Assembly: GCA_024404975.1 (NCBI GenBank)
Contig: JAKSPH010000006.1
Span: 1 to 37,606, forward strand
Source: Clostridia bacterium
Lineage (GTDB): Bacteria > Bacillota > Clostridia > Oscillospirales > CAG-272
Length of the DNA: 37,606 bases
Direction of reading: 5' to 3'
Shown: in pieces, positions 16,786-24,830 of the stretch
How the letters are laid out: the number at the start of each line of letters is the position of its first letter
How positions within the stretch are numbered: position 1 is the stretch's first letter
Position numbers and translations under genes: made by a program
The notes under the pieces: generated by a model
Told to the model about the DNA's origin: nothing
Database searches by the model: none
The model's input: the letters and a program-made list of their open reading frames with translations, nothing else

Positions 16786-18891
16786 ATGGTAGAAAAATTC
16801 AAGACGTTTGACAACTACAAAGTGTACAAGTACGAACTTGCCGGCCGTCCCCTCGTGATCGAGACCGGTAAAGTCGCAGGCCTCGCCAACGGCGCCGCAA
16901 TGGTTCATTACGGCGACACCACGATCCTGGCGACCGCCACCGCATCCGCGGCACCCCGTGAAGGCATTGATTTTCTTCCCCTGTCCGTAGACTATGACGA
17001 AAAAATGTATGCAGTCGGAAAGATCCCCGGCGGCTTCCTTAAGAGAGAGGGCAAGCCCTCCGAGAAAGCGGTTCTGACCAGCCGTGTGATCGACCGTCCC
17101 GTACGTCCCCTCTTCCCCAAGGATCTTCGTAACGACGTATCCCTCCTTCTTACGGTTATGTCCGTAGATCCCGATTGCTCTCCCGAGATCACCGCGATGA
17201 TCGGTGCGTCCGTGGCTCTCTCCATTTCCGACATTCCGTGGAACGGCCCTATCGCCGGTGTGTTCATGGGTATGGTTGACGGCGAGATCGTAGTGAACCC
17301 CACCGCAGAGCAGAGAAAGAAATCCACTCTCGAACTCACCGTAGCGGCTTCCGAAAAGAAAGTCGTTATGATCGAAGCCGGCGCTAAGGAAGTATCCGAC
17401 GAGGATATGTACCGCGCTATCATGATCGCGCACGAAGAGTGCAAAGGCGTTGTCGCCTTCATCAATCAGATCGTTGCCGAGATCGGTAAGCCCAAGTTTG
17501 CTTACGCATCCGGTGAACTCGATCACGATATGTTCGACGAGATCTTCGCTTACTGCGAAAAGAACGTGATGGAAGCACTCGACACCGATGACAAGAACGT
17601 CCGCGATGCCAAGATGCAGCCCATTATGGACGACATCGTCGCTACCTTCGAAGAGAAATACCCCGACATCAAGGTCATCCTTCCTGAACTCATTTATAAG
17701 ATCCAGAAGAAGATCGTTCGCCGTTGGCTCCTCGTTGATAAGAAACGTGTAGACGGCAGACGTATGGACGAGATCCGTCCCCTTGCCGCTGAAGTCGGTG
17801 TCATTCCCCGTGTTCACGGTTCCGGTCTGTTCACCAGAGGTCAGACTCAGGTATTGACCATCGCCACTCTCGGCACTCTTTCCGACGCACAGAAACTCGA
17901 AGGCCTCGACGATGAGGACACCAAGAGATATATGCACCACTACAATATGCCCGGTTACTCCACCGGTGAAGCCAAGGCACTTCGCAGCCCCGGCCGCCGC
18001 GAGATCGGACACGGCGCTCTTGCTGAGCGTTCTCTCCTTCCCGTTCTTCCCTCCGAGGAAGAATTCCCCTACGCGATCCGCCTTGTTTCCGAAGTCGTTT
18101 CCTCCAACGGTTCGACCTCTCAGGGTTCTGTCTGCGGTTCCACCCTTGCACTTATGGATGCAGGCGTTCCGATCAAGGCACCCGTTGCCGGTATCTCCTG
18201 CGGTCTGATCACCGCCGAGGACGGTTCTTGGGATACCATGATCGATATTCAGGGACTTGAAGACTTCTACGGCGATATGGACTTCAAAGTTGCCGGAACT
18301 CACAAGGGTATCACTTCCATTCAGATGGACCTTAAAATCGACGGTCTTACTCCCGAAATCATCAAACAGGCACTTGAAACCACCCACAAGGGCAGAGATG
18401 AGATCATCGACAAGATTCTTCTTGCCGCTATCCCCGCTCCCCGTGCGGAAGTTTCTCCCTACGCTCCCAAGATGACGACCATGCACATCAATCCCGATAA
18501 GATCCGTATCGTTATCGGTAAGGGCGGCGAAACCATCCAGAAGATCACCGCCGACACCGGCGTCAAGATCGACATCAACGACGATGGCACCGTATTCATC
18601 GCCGCAGTCAACGGCGAGGCTGCTGCCAAGGCACAGGCGATCATCGAGGCACTCGTATTTGAGCCTGTTGTCGGTGAAACCTACACCGGTACCGTTACCA
18701 GAATCATCCCCATCGGCGCATTCGTTGAGTATGCTCCCGGCAAAGAGGGAATGGTTCACATCTCCAAACTTCAGAAGGAAAGAACCGAAAAGGTCGAGGA
18801 CGTTGTCAACGTCGGCGACACCGTTCGTGTGAAATTCCTCGGCACCGATGAAAAGGGCAGACAGAACCTTTCCATGAAGGACGCTGACTGA
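16786..18891 (+). CDS. pnp: Polyribonucleotide nucleotidyltransferase (PNPase)
   Basis: 701 residues, full length. Two RNase PH-like domains flank a helical linker, followed by a KH domain (IRIVIGKGGETIQKI, about residues 570-585) and a C-terminal S1 domain (GTVTRIIPIGAFVEY, about 635-697). Family motifs such as KREGKPSEKAVLTSRVIDRPVRPLF in the first half and GSCGSTLA-like SVCGSTLALMDAGVPI in the second are intact. PNPase degrades RNA 3' to 5' using phosphate and releases nucleoside diphosphates. A GAAAGG ribosome site precedes the ATG. A strong terminator ends the gene. Confidence 0.98.
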   Translation: MVEKFKTFDNYKVYKYELAGRPLVIETGKVAGLANGAAMVHYGDTTILATATASAAPREGIDFLPLSVDYDEKMYAVGKIPGGFLKREGKPSEKAVLTSRVIDRPVRPLFPKDLRNDVSLLLTVMSVDPDCSPEITAMIGASVALSISDIPWNGPIAGVFMGMVDGEIVVNPTAEQRKKSTLELTVAASEKKVVMIEAGAKEVSDEDMYRAIMIAHEECKGVVAFINQIVAEIGKPKFAYASGELDHDMFDEIFAYCEKNVMEALDTDDKNVRDAKMQPIMDDIVATFEEKYPDIKVILPELIYKIQKKIVRRWLLVDKKRVDGRRMDEIRPLAAEVGVIPRVHGSGLFTRGQTQVLTIATLGTLSDAQKLEGLDDEDTKRYMHHYNMPGYSTGEAKALRSPGRREIGHGALAERSLLPVLPSEEEFPYAIRLVSEVVSSNGSTSQGSVCGSTLALMDAGVPIKAPVAGISCGLITAEDGSWDTMIDIQGLEDFYGDMDFKVAGTHKGITSIQMDLKIDGLTPEIIKQALETTHKGRDEIIDKILLAAIPAPRAEVSPYAPKMTTMHINPDKIRIVIGKGGETIQKITADTGVKIDINDDGTVFIAAVNGEAAAKAQAIIEALVFEPVVGETYTGTVTRIIPIGAFVEYAPGKEGMVHISKLQKERTEKVEDVVNVGDTVRVKFLGTDEKGRQNLSMKDAD

Positions 18892-18920
18892 TTCCGGATA
18901 ATAAATCCGGTCGAATAACA

Positions 18921-18966
18921 AAACTCCGCAGGACGAGCCGCGTGCGATTCCTGCGGAGTTTTTTTA
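18921..18966 (+). terminator. Intrinsic terminator after pnp
   Basis: An 11-bp perfect stem (18923-18933 with 18949-18959) with a 15-nt loop, followed by seven or more T residues. Confidence 0.92.
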
Positions 18967-19020
18967 TTTCATAGCACTGTTTGACAAGAAAACTTTGCAT
19001 TTTGCGCTTGAATACATAAC

Positions 19021-19088
19021 TTTCACGGTTTTGCGAATACTCTTTGTTACCCGGAGTAAAAACGAAAAAAGAGGCGAAAACCGTGAAA
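19021..19088 (+). promoter_or_regulatory. 12-bp inverted repeat enclosing the start of a small gene
   Basis: TTTCACGGTTTT (19021-19032) is perfectly complementary to AAAACCGTGAAA (19077-19088). The second arm contains the GTG start at 19083. An inner 5-bp stem (TACTC 19038-19042, GAGTA 19054-19058) lies between them, and the GAGG ribosome site (19071-19074) is just inside the loop. In RNA this fold would bury the start codon. No promoter upstream is convincing: TTGACA at 18981 has no -10 partner at normal spacing. Confidence 0.55.
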
Positions 19089-19283
19089 AATTACGAACTG
19101 AATCCGGACGGCAACGACGAACCCATCCTCTTCCCGCCCGAACTGACACCGGGACTTCCCGACGTGGATGACCCCGCCGTCCCCAACCGCGCGTGGACGG
19201 AAATGAAACTCGGCAAAGACATCGACGAACTGACCGAGGAAGAAAAGCGCGACCTCTATCTCGGTCACGACAGTTATTTCTGA
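19083..19283 (+). CDS. Small acidic protein, unknown function
   Basis: 66 residues from a GTG at 19083, placed 8 nt after GAGG (19071-19074). A TTG at 19044 in the same frame would add 13 residues but lacks a ribosome site. The product is strongly acidic (about 17 Asp/Glu against 6 Lys/Arg) and proline-rich in its first half (LFPPELTPGLPDVDDP), with a short helical end (DELTEEEKRDLYLG). There is no signal peptide, membrane segment or cysteine. The base and codon pattern match the neighbouring genes, and terminators lie on both sides, so it is a single-gene unit. I do not recognise a family. Confidence 0.6.
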   Translation: MKNYELNPDGNDEPILFPPELTPGLPDVDDPAVPNRAWTEMKLGKDIDELTEEEKRDLYLGHDSYF

Positions 19284-19314
19284 TCCTGCTGACAGGATCG
19301 TTTCAATTCGCAAA

Positions 19315-19349
19315 AAGAAAACGGAGCTGCACGTGCAGCTCCGTTTTTG
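19315..19349. terminator. Bidirectional intrinsic terminator
   Basis: ACGGAGCTGC (19321-19330) and GCAGCTCCGT (19335-19344) form a 10-bp stem with an ACGT loop, bordered by A-rich and T-rich runs. It serves the 66-residue gene and the converging antiporter gene. A weaker 7-bp hairpin (19282-19299) precedes it. Confidence 0.9.
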
Positions 19350-19360
19350 TTGGGGAAAGA

Positions 19361-20668
19361 TTATTTTGCTTTTCTGTCGAGTTCCGCCTGTTCACGGGCG
19401 GTAACGGGTTTCTCTTTGATTTCGCCGGCTTTGTCGAGCGCGATCTTGGTGAGCAGAGGACCGACGAGTTCATAGATCAGGACGGCAAAGAGCGCAATGT
19501 TCCGGATGATGACACCGGCCTCGACGGCTTCCGGCGTACCGATCTGATTCATCGCGTTCATCGCGGTGAGTGACATTCCGAGGCACACGCCTGCCTGAGG
19601 GAGCAGGGTGATACCGAGATATTTCTGTACGTTGGGTTCGCATTTCATAAAGCGGGAGGAGTACTTTGCGCCTTCGATCTTGCCGAGCGAACGGAAGAGG
19701 ATAAAGACGATACCGATGAGTACGATGTGCCAGTCGCGGAACACGGAAAGTTCAAGTCCCGAACCGGAGATGACGAAGAACAGAACCATGATGGGACCCG
19801 TCCAACGGTCCATTCTCTCCATGAGTTCTTCGGAGAAGTCGCAGAGATTGCAGAACACGGTGCCGAGCATCATGCAAACAAGCAAGGAAGAGAAGCCGAC
19901 GGTCGCGCTTCCGATCGGGAAAGTGATCTTGGACAGCGCCACGGCGAGGAATACGAAGCAGACGGAAATGGACATTCTCTTGCCTCTTGAATGGAAGAAG
20001 CGCTCGCAGAGGTGGAAGATCAGACCGAGGAACGCACCGAGAACGAGGGAGAATACGACTTCAAGCAGGGGATTGACGAGAACGGAGATCATATCGATCG
20101 AGCCGCTTTCCAGCGCACGCGCGATACCGAAGGAAACGGCAAAGACCATCAGACCGACCACGTCGTCCAGCGCAACGACGGGAAGAAGGATCTTGGTCAG
20201 CGGACCTTCCGCCTTGTACTGTTTGACGACCATCAGCGTGGCGGCGGGAGCCGTCGCGGTCGCTACCGCACCGAGGGTAACGGCACAGGAGAGAGGTAGT
20301 TTTTCGGGCATGATAAAGTGAAGTCCGATGAGAGCGCCGTCAACAAGGATGCAGGCGGTCAGCGCCTGGAAGATCGCAACGACGACGGCTTGTTTACCGA
20401 CTTTCTTCAGATCGGAAATGCGGAATTCGTTGCCCATCGCGATGGCGATGAAGCCGAGGGCTACGTCGGAGATGATACCGTAGGAAGCGACGTCGGCACT
20501 GCTGATGAATCCGAGACCGGGAACACCGAGTTGTCCCAGACAGTAGGGACCGATGAGGATTCCGGCGACGAGGTAAGCGGTAACGGCGGGAAGGTTCCAT
20601 ATTTTCGTTACGCGGGAGAACATAAGTCCCGCGAACAGAGCGATGGAGAGAGAGAGTAGTATTTGCAT
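19361..20668 (-). CDS. CPA2-family cation:proton antiporter
   Basis: 435 residues with about 12 or 13 membrane helices, matching the Na+/H+ exchanger domain (PF00999) without a C-terminal TrkA-N or RCK domain. The N-terminus has the family look (LPAVTAYLVAGILIGP), and the pair of aspartates in VALDDVVGLMVF corresponds to the ion-binding site of CPA2 proteins. It should exchange Na+ or K+ for protons at the cytoplasmic membrane; the ion is not known. The ATG at 20668 has AAAGG 7 nt upstream; an in-frame codon at 20707 overlaps the promoter region. It is a single-gene unit. Confidence 0.9.
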   Translation of the reverse strand: MQILLSLSIALFAGLMFSRVTKIWNLPAVTAYLVAGILIGPYCLGQLGVPGLGFISSADVASYGIISDVALGFIAIAMGNEFRISDLKKVGKQAVVVAIFQALTACILVDGALIGLHFIMPEKLPLSCAVTLGAVATATAPAATLMVVKQYKAEGPLTKILLPVVALDDVVGLMVFAVSFGIARALESGSIDMISVLVNPLLEVVFSLVLGAFLGLIFHLCERFFHSRGKRMSISVCFVFLAVALSKITFPIGSATVGFSSLLVCMMLGTVFCNLCDFSEELMERMDRWTGPIMVLFFVISGSGLELSVFRDWHIVLIGIVFILFRSLGKIEGAKYSSRFMKCEPNVQKYLGITLLPQAGVCLGMSLTAMNAMNQIGTPEAVEAGVIIRNIALFAVLIYELVGPLLTKIALDKAGEIKEKPVTAREQAELDRKAK

Positions 20669-20713
20669 ATATGTGCCTTTCGGGGAAATATAATTACTGA
20701 ACCACAAAAACCG

Positions 20714-20742
20714 ATTATAACAAACTCTACCTTAAAAGTCAA
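20714..20742 (-). promoter_or_regulatory. Sigma-A promoter for the CPA2 antiporter gene
   Basis: Minus strand TTGACT (20742-20737), 17-bp spacer, TATAAT (20719-20714). Confidence 0.87.
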
Positions 20743-20815
20743 TAGGAAAACCATTTTAATTTTGACATATTTTCATTCTTTTTCAAATTTTCTTTGATTT
20801 TTTTGACAAAATCTC

Positions 20816-20844
20816 TTGCAAAAATAAAATAAATGATGTATAAT
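20816..20844 (+). promoter_or_regulatory. Sigma-A promoter for the aminotransferase gene
   Basis: TTGCAA (20816-20821), 17-bp spacer, TATAAT (20839-20844), in an AT-rich divergent intergenic region of about 207 bp. Confidence 0.8.
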
Positions 20845-20875
20845 GGTGTCATTCTGTTTTTGAAGCGAGGCAACT

Positions 20876-22084
20876 ATGGTTATTGAATCGACACGTTTGA
20901 AACACGTTCATTCCGACATTCGGGGACCTCTTTACGAGGAGGCACTGCGTATGGAGGCGGAAGGCACAGAGGTCCTGAAACTCAATACGGGAAATCCCGG
21001 GAAATTCGGATTTGAAATGCCCCAAAGCGTTCGGAAGGCACTCACTGAGCGTATGGCGGAGGCAGTTCCGTACTGCGACGTCCGCGGTATGAAAACCGCG
21101 CGGGAAGCCATCGTGCGTTACCATCTTTCAAGAGGAATTCAGCATATCACGCCGGACGACGTGTTCATCGGAAACGGCGTCAGTGAAGCGGCGTCCATGC
21201 TGATGACCGCCCTGATCGGAGAAGGGGATGAGATCCTCGTTCCGTCGCCTTGCTACTCCCTTTGGAGCAACAATGCCTATCTCTGCGGAGGGAAAGCCGT
21301 CTTTTACCGTTGCGATCCGGAAAACGGTTGGAACCCCGAAATAAGCGACATCAAAGCAAAAGTCACGTCCCGGACGAAAGCGATCCTCTTGATCAACCCC
21401 AACAACCCGACAGGTGCCGTTTATGCAAAGAAAACTTTGCAAAACATAGCACAGATCGCCCGCGAAAACCGCCTTGTGATCCTTTCCGACGAGATCTACG
21501 ACCGCCTTGTTATGGATGAAACGCCGTTTTATTCGATGGCGGCGATCGCCCCCGATGTGCCTACCGTGACCTTCAACGGACTGTCAAAATCACACATCAT
21601 CTGCGGCTTCCGTTGCGGCTGGATGGTGTTCTCCGCGCCGAACGGCGAACTCGACAGAGTAAAGGACGGCGTGCTGAAACTCGCCTCCATGCGCCTTTGC
21701 GGAAACGCGCTTACCCAACTCGTCATCCCCGATGCTTTGGCGGACTTCGAAAGCACGAAAAAGATGCTCGTTCCCGGCGGACGGCTTTACGAGCAGAGAA
21801 GGGCGACTCTCGAAGGACTGTCGAAAATCGACGGCGTGTCCTGCGTCCCCAACCGCGCCGCCATGTACACCTTCCCCTGCATCGACCGCGAAAAGTTCGA
21901 TTTCAAGGATGCCGGCGATTTCGCCATGCAATTCCTGCATGAGAAACATATCCTTGTCATTCCGGGCGGAGGTTTCGATTGGACGGAGGATCTGCGCTTC
22001 CGCATCGTCATGCTTCCCGAACCCGACAGGATCACCGAAGCGATGGAGAAACTCAAAGATTTCCTTGATTCGCACAGAAAATAA
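20876..22084 (+). CDS. Class I PLP-dependent aminotransferase, AlaA-like
   Basis: 402 residues. The sequence runs closely parallel to E. coli AlaA as I remember it: DIRGPLYEEALRMEAEG, LKLNTGNPGKFGFEMP, YCDVRGMKTAREAI, INPNNPTGAVY, DEIYD and NGLSKSHIICGFRCGWM, with the PLP lysine at K238. AlaA makes alanine from pyruvate and glutamate. This makes alanine transaminase the best guess, although nearby aspartate or aromatic specificities are possible. GCGAGG precedes the ATG. The gene has its own promoter and terminator, so it is a single unit. Confidence 0.88.
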   Translation: MVIESTRLKHVHSDIRGPLYEEALRMEAEGTEVLKLNTGNPGKFGFEMPQSVRKALTERMAEAVPYCDVRGMKTAREAIVRYHLSRGIQHITPDDVFIGNGVSEAASMLMTALIGEGDEILVPSPCYSLWSNNAYLCGGKAVFYRCDPENGWNPEISDIKAKVTSRTKAILLINPNNPTGAVYAKKTLQNIAQIARENRLVILSDEIYDRLVMDETPFYSMAAIAPDVPTVTFNGLSKSHIICGFRCGWMVFSAPNGELDRVKDGVLKLASMRLCGNALTQLVIPDALADFESTKKMLVPGGRLYEQRRATLEGLSKIDGVSCVPNRAAMYTFPCIDREKFDFKDAGDFAMQFLHEKHILVIPGGGFDWTEDLRFRIVMLPEPDRITEAMEKLKDFLDSHRK

Positions 22085-22089
22085 CACCG

Positions 22090-22126
22090 AAAGAGATTCA
22101 CCCGATGCGGCGAATCTCTTTTTTAT
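22090..22126 (+). terminator. Intrinsic terminator after the aminotransferase gene
   Basis: AAAGAGATTC (22090-22099) pairs with GAATCTCTTT (22112-22121) around a 12-nt loop containing a short CCG/CGG stem, followed by a T-run. Confidence 0.88.
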
Positions 22127-22139
22127 TGTCCGAAAGCCC

Positions 22140-22168
22140 TTGACTTTTGCGGAATTATACTTTATAAT
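22140..22168 (+). promoter_or_regulatory. Sigma-A promoter for aspS
   Basis: TTGACT (22140-22145), 17-bp spacer, TATAAT (22163-22168). The transcript leader is only about 40 nt, too short for a T-box. Confidence 0.9.
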
Positions 22169-22212
22169 ACAAGAGTAAATTATAGTGCTGATAAAGCAAA
22201 GAAAGGCATATC

Positions 22213-23499
22213 ATGGAACGCACTTATATTAAAGACATTACCCCCGGTATCCGCAGAGTTTCCGGTTTTGTCGAGAATCTCCGCAACAAGAGAACTATGG
22301 CATTCATCGTTCTCAAAGACATCACGGGCAAACTTCAGGTTACTCTGGAAAAGGAAAAATATCCCGAACTCGCCGCGATCGTCGATACCCTGACTCTCAA
22401 CTCGGTCATCACCGTTGAGGGCGAGGTCGTTGCAAACGAGTACGTCAAGATGGGCGGAATCGAACTTCTCCCCACCTCGATGACCGTGGAATCCATTGCC
22501 GAGGCACTTCCGATCAAAGCCGATTCCGATATCGACGTCCGTATGGACTACCGTTGGATCGACCTTCGCCGCGATCAGAACCAACTCATGCTCAAACTTC
22601 AGACGACCATGACCGCTGCAATGAGAGAATTCCTCCTTCAGCGCGATTTCGTCGAGATCCACACTCCCAAATTCATCGCCGCGGCGAGTGAATCCGGCTC
22701 CGAAGTATTCGAAGTCAAATACTTCGACACCAAGGCATACCTTGCACAGTCGCCTCAGTTCTATAAGCAGATGGCGATGGCGGCGGGACTTGAAAGAATT
22801 TTCGAGACCGGCCCCGTATTCCGTGCCGAGAAATCCTACACCAACAAACACGCGACCGAGTTCACCGGTTTCGACCTTGAATTCTCCTACGTCACCGGCG
22901 TCGAGGACGTCATGCACATGGAAGAGGAACTCATCGCTTACATGATGGCGAAAGTCAAAGCCGCACACGGCGATGCCATCAAAGCGCTCTTCGGAACCGA
23001 AGTGATCGTTCCCGCCGTTCCGTTCCCCAGAATGAAACTCAAGGACGTTTACGCCGAACTCGAAAAGAGATACGGCTACACCTGCCCCGATGAAGTCAAG
23101 GGCGACCTTACCACCGATGCGGAGAGAATGACCAAACAACTCTGCCAGGATATGTTCGGTCACGAATTCATCTTCATCACCGATTACGATGCCAAGGAGC
23201 GTGCCTTCTATCACATGAGAGATGAGAACGGCGTTCCTCAGGGATACGACCTCATCTGGCGCGGATGCGAGATCACGACCGGCGCACAGAGAGAACATCG
23301 CTACGAAGTATTGAAGAAACAGGCAGAAGAGAAAGGTCTCGGCAAGGACGTTGACTTCTATCTTCAGTTCTTCAAATACGGATGCCCCCCTCACGGCGGC
23401 TTCGGACTCGGTATCGACCGTCTTACCATGCTCTTCCTCGGTATGTCCATCAAGGAAGCGCAGTTCCTGTTCCGCGGTCCCAACCGTCTGACCCCGTAA
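22213..23499 (+). CDS. aspS: Archaeal/eukaryotic-type aspartyl-tRNA synthetase (probably non-discriminating)
   Basis: 428 residues, far shorter than the roughly 590 of standard bacterial AspRS, because the bacterial GAD insertion is absent. An N-terminal OB-fold anticodon-binding domain (about 1-100) is followed by a class II catalytic domain. Motif 2 is FRAEKSYTNKHATEFTGFDLE and motif 3 is GGFGLGIDRLTML (about 395-407). Such enzymes charge tRNA-Asp and often also tRNA-Asn, the latter then being amidated by GatCAB. Which tRNAs are used here needs a test. A consensus promoter drives it, and the RpiB-family gene follows 36 nt later. Confidence 0.92.
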   Translation: MERTYIKDITPGIRRVSGFVENLRNKRTMAFIVLKDITGKLQVTLEKEKYPELAAIVDTLTLNSVITVEGEVVANEYVKMGGIELLPTSMTVESIAEALPIKADSDIDVRMDYRWIDLRRDQNQLMLKLQTTMTAAMREFLLQRDFVEIHTPKFIAAASESGSEVFEVKYFDTKAYLAQSPQFYKQMAMAAGLERIFETGPVFRAEKSYTNKHATEFTGFDLEFSYVTGVEDVMHMEEELIAYMMAKVKAAHGDAIKALFGTEVIVPAVPFPRMKLKDVYAELEKRYGYTCPDEVKGDLTTDAERMTKQLCQDMFGHEFIFITDYDAKERAFYHMRDENGVPQGYDLIWRGCEITTGAQREHRYEVLKKQAEEKGLGKDVDFYLQFFKYGCPPHGGFGLGIDRLTMLFLGMSIKEAQFLFRGPNRLTP

Positions 23500-23535
23500 T
23501 CGCCCCCACAGATCAAAAACAGAAAGGATATCACC

Positions 23536-24174
23536 ATGAAAATTGCATTGATCAACGAAAACAGCCAGGCAGCGAAAAACGCGCTGATCTGCGATACCCT
23601 TAAAAAAGTCGTAGAGCCGCTCGGCCACGAAGTATTCAACTACGGTATGTATGCCGCAGACGACGAAGCACAGCTCACCTACGTGCAGGTCGGAATCCTT
23701 GCCGCTGTTCTTCTGAACAGTAAGGCAGCCGATCTCGTCATCACGGGTTGCGGAACCGGTGAGGGCGCAATGCTCGCCTGCAACGCGTTCCCCGGCGTTC
23801 TTTGCGGACACGTCGTCGATCCTACCGATGCTTATCAGTTCACCCAGGTCAACAACGGCAACGCCGTAGCGCTTCCTTTCGCAAAAGGATGGGGCTGGGG
23901 ATGCGAACTCAACCTTCAGTACGTCTTTGAAAAACTCTTTGTTGCCGAATGGGGCGGCGGCTATCCCAAAGAGAGAGCCGTTCCCGAACAGAGAAACAAG
24001 AAGATCCTTGACGAAGTCAAGAAGGTAACGCACAACGACCTGTGCGACATCCTCGAAAACCTCGACCGCGATCTCGTTCTCGGCGCACTCGCAGGCAAAG
24101 AATTCAAAAACTACTTCTTCGCCAACGCGAAAGACGAAAAGATCATCGCCACCGTCAGAAAGATCCTCGGTTAA
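23536..24174 (+). CDS. RpiB/LacA/LacB-family sugar-phosphate isomerase
   Basis: 212 residues, longer than the roughly 150 of RpiB. The first 150 residues follow the family fold: an N-terminal KIALINENS strand, GCGTGEGAMLACN with the likely catalytic cysteine C72, and TQVNNGNAVALPF, where the family has its HNxAN segment. An added C-terminal helical region (about 150-212) is typical of the longer, uncharacterised branch. Isomerisation of a pentose or hexose phosphate is expected, but the substrate is not known. It shares the aspS promoter and ends at a strong terminator. Confidence 0.83.
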   Translation: MKIALINENSQAAKNALICDTLKKVVEPLGHEVFNYGMYAADDEAQLTYVQVGILAAVLLNSKAADLVITGCGTGEGAMLACNAFPGVLCGHVVDPTDAYQFTQVNNGNAVALPFAKGWGWGCELNLQYVFEKLFVAEWGGGYPKERAVPEQRNKKILDEVKKVTHNDLCDILENLDRDLVLGALAGKEFKNYFFANAKDEKIIATVRKILG

Positions 24175-24193
24175 TGCCGTAAATCACGGAAAT

Positions 24194-24227
24194 GGGAGCA
24201 GACTTCGGTCTGCTCCTCTTATTTTTA
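24194..24227 (+). terminator. Intrinsic terminator after the aspS operon
   Basis: GGAGCAGAC (24195-24203), TTCG tetraloop, GTCTGCTCC (24208-24216), then a T-rich tract. Confidence 0.92.
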
Positions 24228-24256
24228 ATTAAAAATCGTAAAATTTATGTGAACTC

Positions 24257-24285
24257 TTGCCTTTTCTCAATTTATATGCTATAAT
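24257..24285 (+). promoter_or_regulatory. Sigma-A promoter for the nrdR-rsgA operon
   Basis: TTGCCT (24257-24262), 17-bp spacer, TATAAT (24280-24285). I saw no other clear promoter until the terminator at 34101, so this probably starts an 11-gene transcript. Confidence 0.82.
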
Positions 24286-24317
24286 ATAATGAATTAAAAT
24301 ATATCGGAGGATATTCT

Positions 24318-24815
24318 ATGAAATGTCCCGCTTGCGGCAGCCGTGATTCGAGAGTGTTGGATTCCCGTCCCGTCGAGGAAGACGCCAGCATCAAACGCCG
24401 CCGTGAATGCCCCGTTTGCGGTAAACGGTTCACCACCTATGAAGTCGTGGATACCGTCCCCGTCACCGTTATCAAGAGAAGCGGAAAGCGCGAATTCTTC
24501 GACAAGCATAAACTGACGCTCGGCATTGCGAGAGCGTGTCAGAAACGCCCCGTCGATCCGGAGGAAGTGGCAAATTCCATCGAGTCGGAACTTCAGAACT
24601 CCATTCTGAACGAGATCACCTCCCGCGACATCGGCGATATGGTATTGCTCCGTCTGCGTGATCTGGATATCGTGTCGTACATTCGTTTCGCTTCCGTGTA
24701 CCGTGAGTTCAAGGATATCGACTCCTTCATGGCGGAGATCCGCAGGATCAACCAGCAGAACCGCAGTAAGAAAACCGTCTCTCCGGACGCAGAGGACAAA
24801 TCCGTTGAAAAATAA
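24318..24815 (+). CDS. nrdR: Transcriptional repressor NrdR
   Basis: 165 residues. The N-terminal zinc ribbon has C3, C6, C31 and C34 (CPAC, CPVC). An ATP-cone domain follows (about 45-140), starting VTVIKRSGKREFFDKHKL. NrdR represses ribonucleotide reductase genes and senses ATP/dATP through the cone. No ribonucleotide reductase gene or obvious NrdR box is seen in the window. GGAGG lies before the ATG. It is the first gene of the long operon, followed by yicC 15 nt later. Confidence 0.96.
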   Translation: MKCPACGSRDSRVLDSRPVEEDASIKRRRECPVCGKRFTTYEVVDTVPVTVIKRSGKREFFDKHKLTLGIARACQKRPVDPEEVANSIESELQNSILNEITSRDIGDMVLLRLRDLDIVSYIRFASVYREFKDIDSFMAEIRRINQQNRSKKTVSPDAEDKSVEK

Positions 24816-24830
24816 GGAGTACCGCCTCTT

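Noticed and set aside
16705..18921. A 738-residue open frame antisense to pnp, and similar long antisense frames opposite tex, aspS, priA and others
   Set aside because: They mirror the codon bias of real genes, have no ribosome sites, and show low-complexity, family-less translations. The plus-strand genes are certain.
18981..19018. Promoter for the 66-residue gene based on TTGACA at 18981-18986
   Set aside because: No -10-like hexamer lies 15-19 bp downstream; the nearest AT-rich hexamer is 26 bp away.
20803..20844. TTGACA at 20803-20808 as the -35 of the aminotransferase promoter
   Set aside because: The spacing to TATAAT is 30 bp; the TTGCAA at 20816 gives the correct 17 bp.
22169..22212. 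T-box riboswitch before aspS
   Set aside because: The leader from the consensus promoter is only about 40 nt, too short for a T-box, and no T-box sequence is visible.
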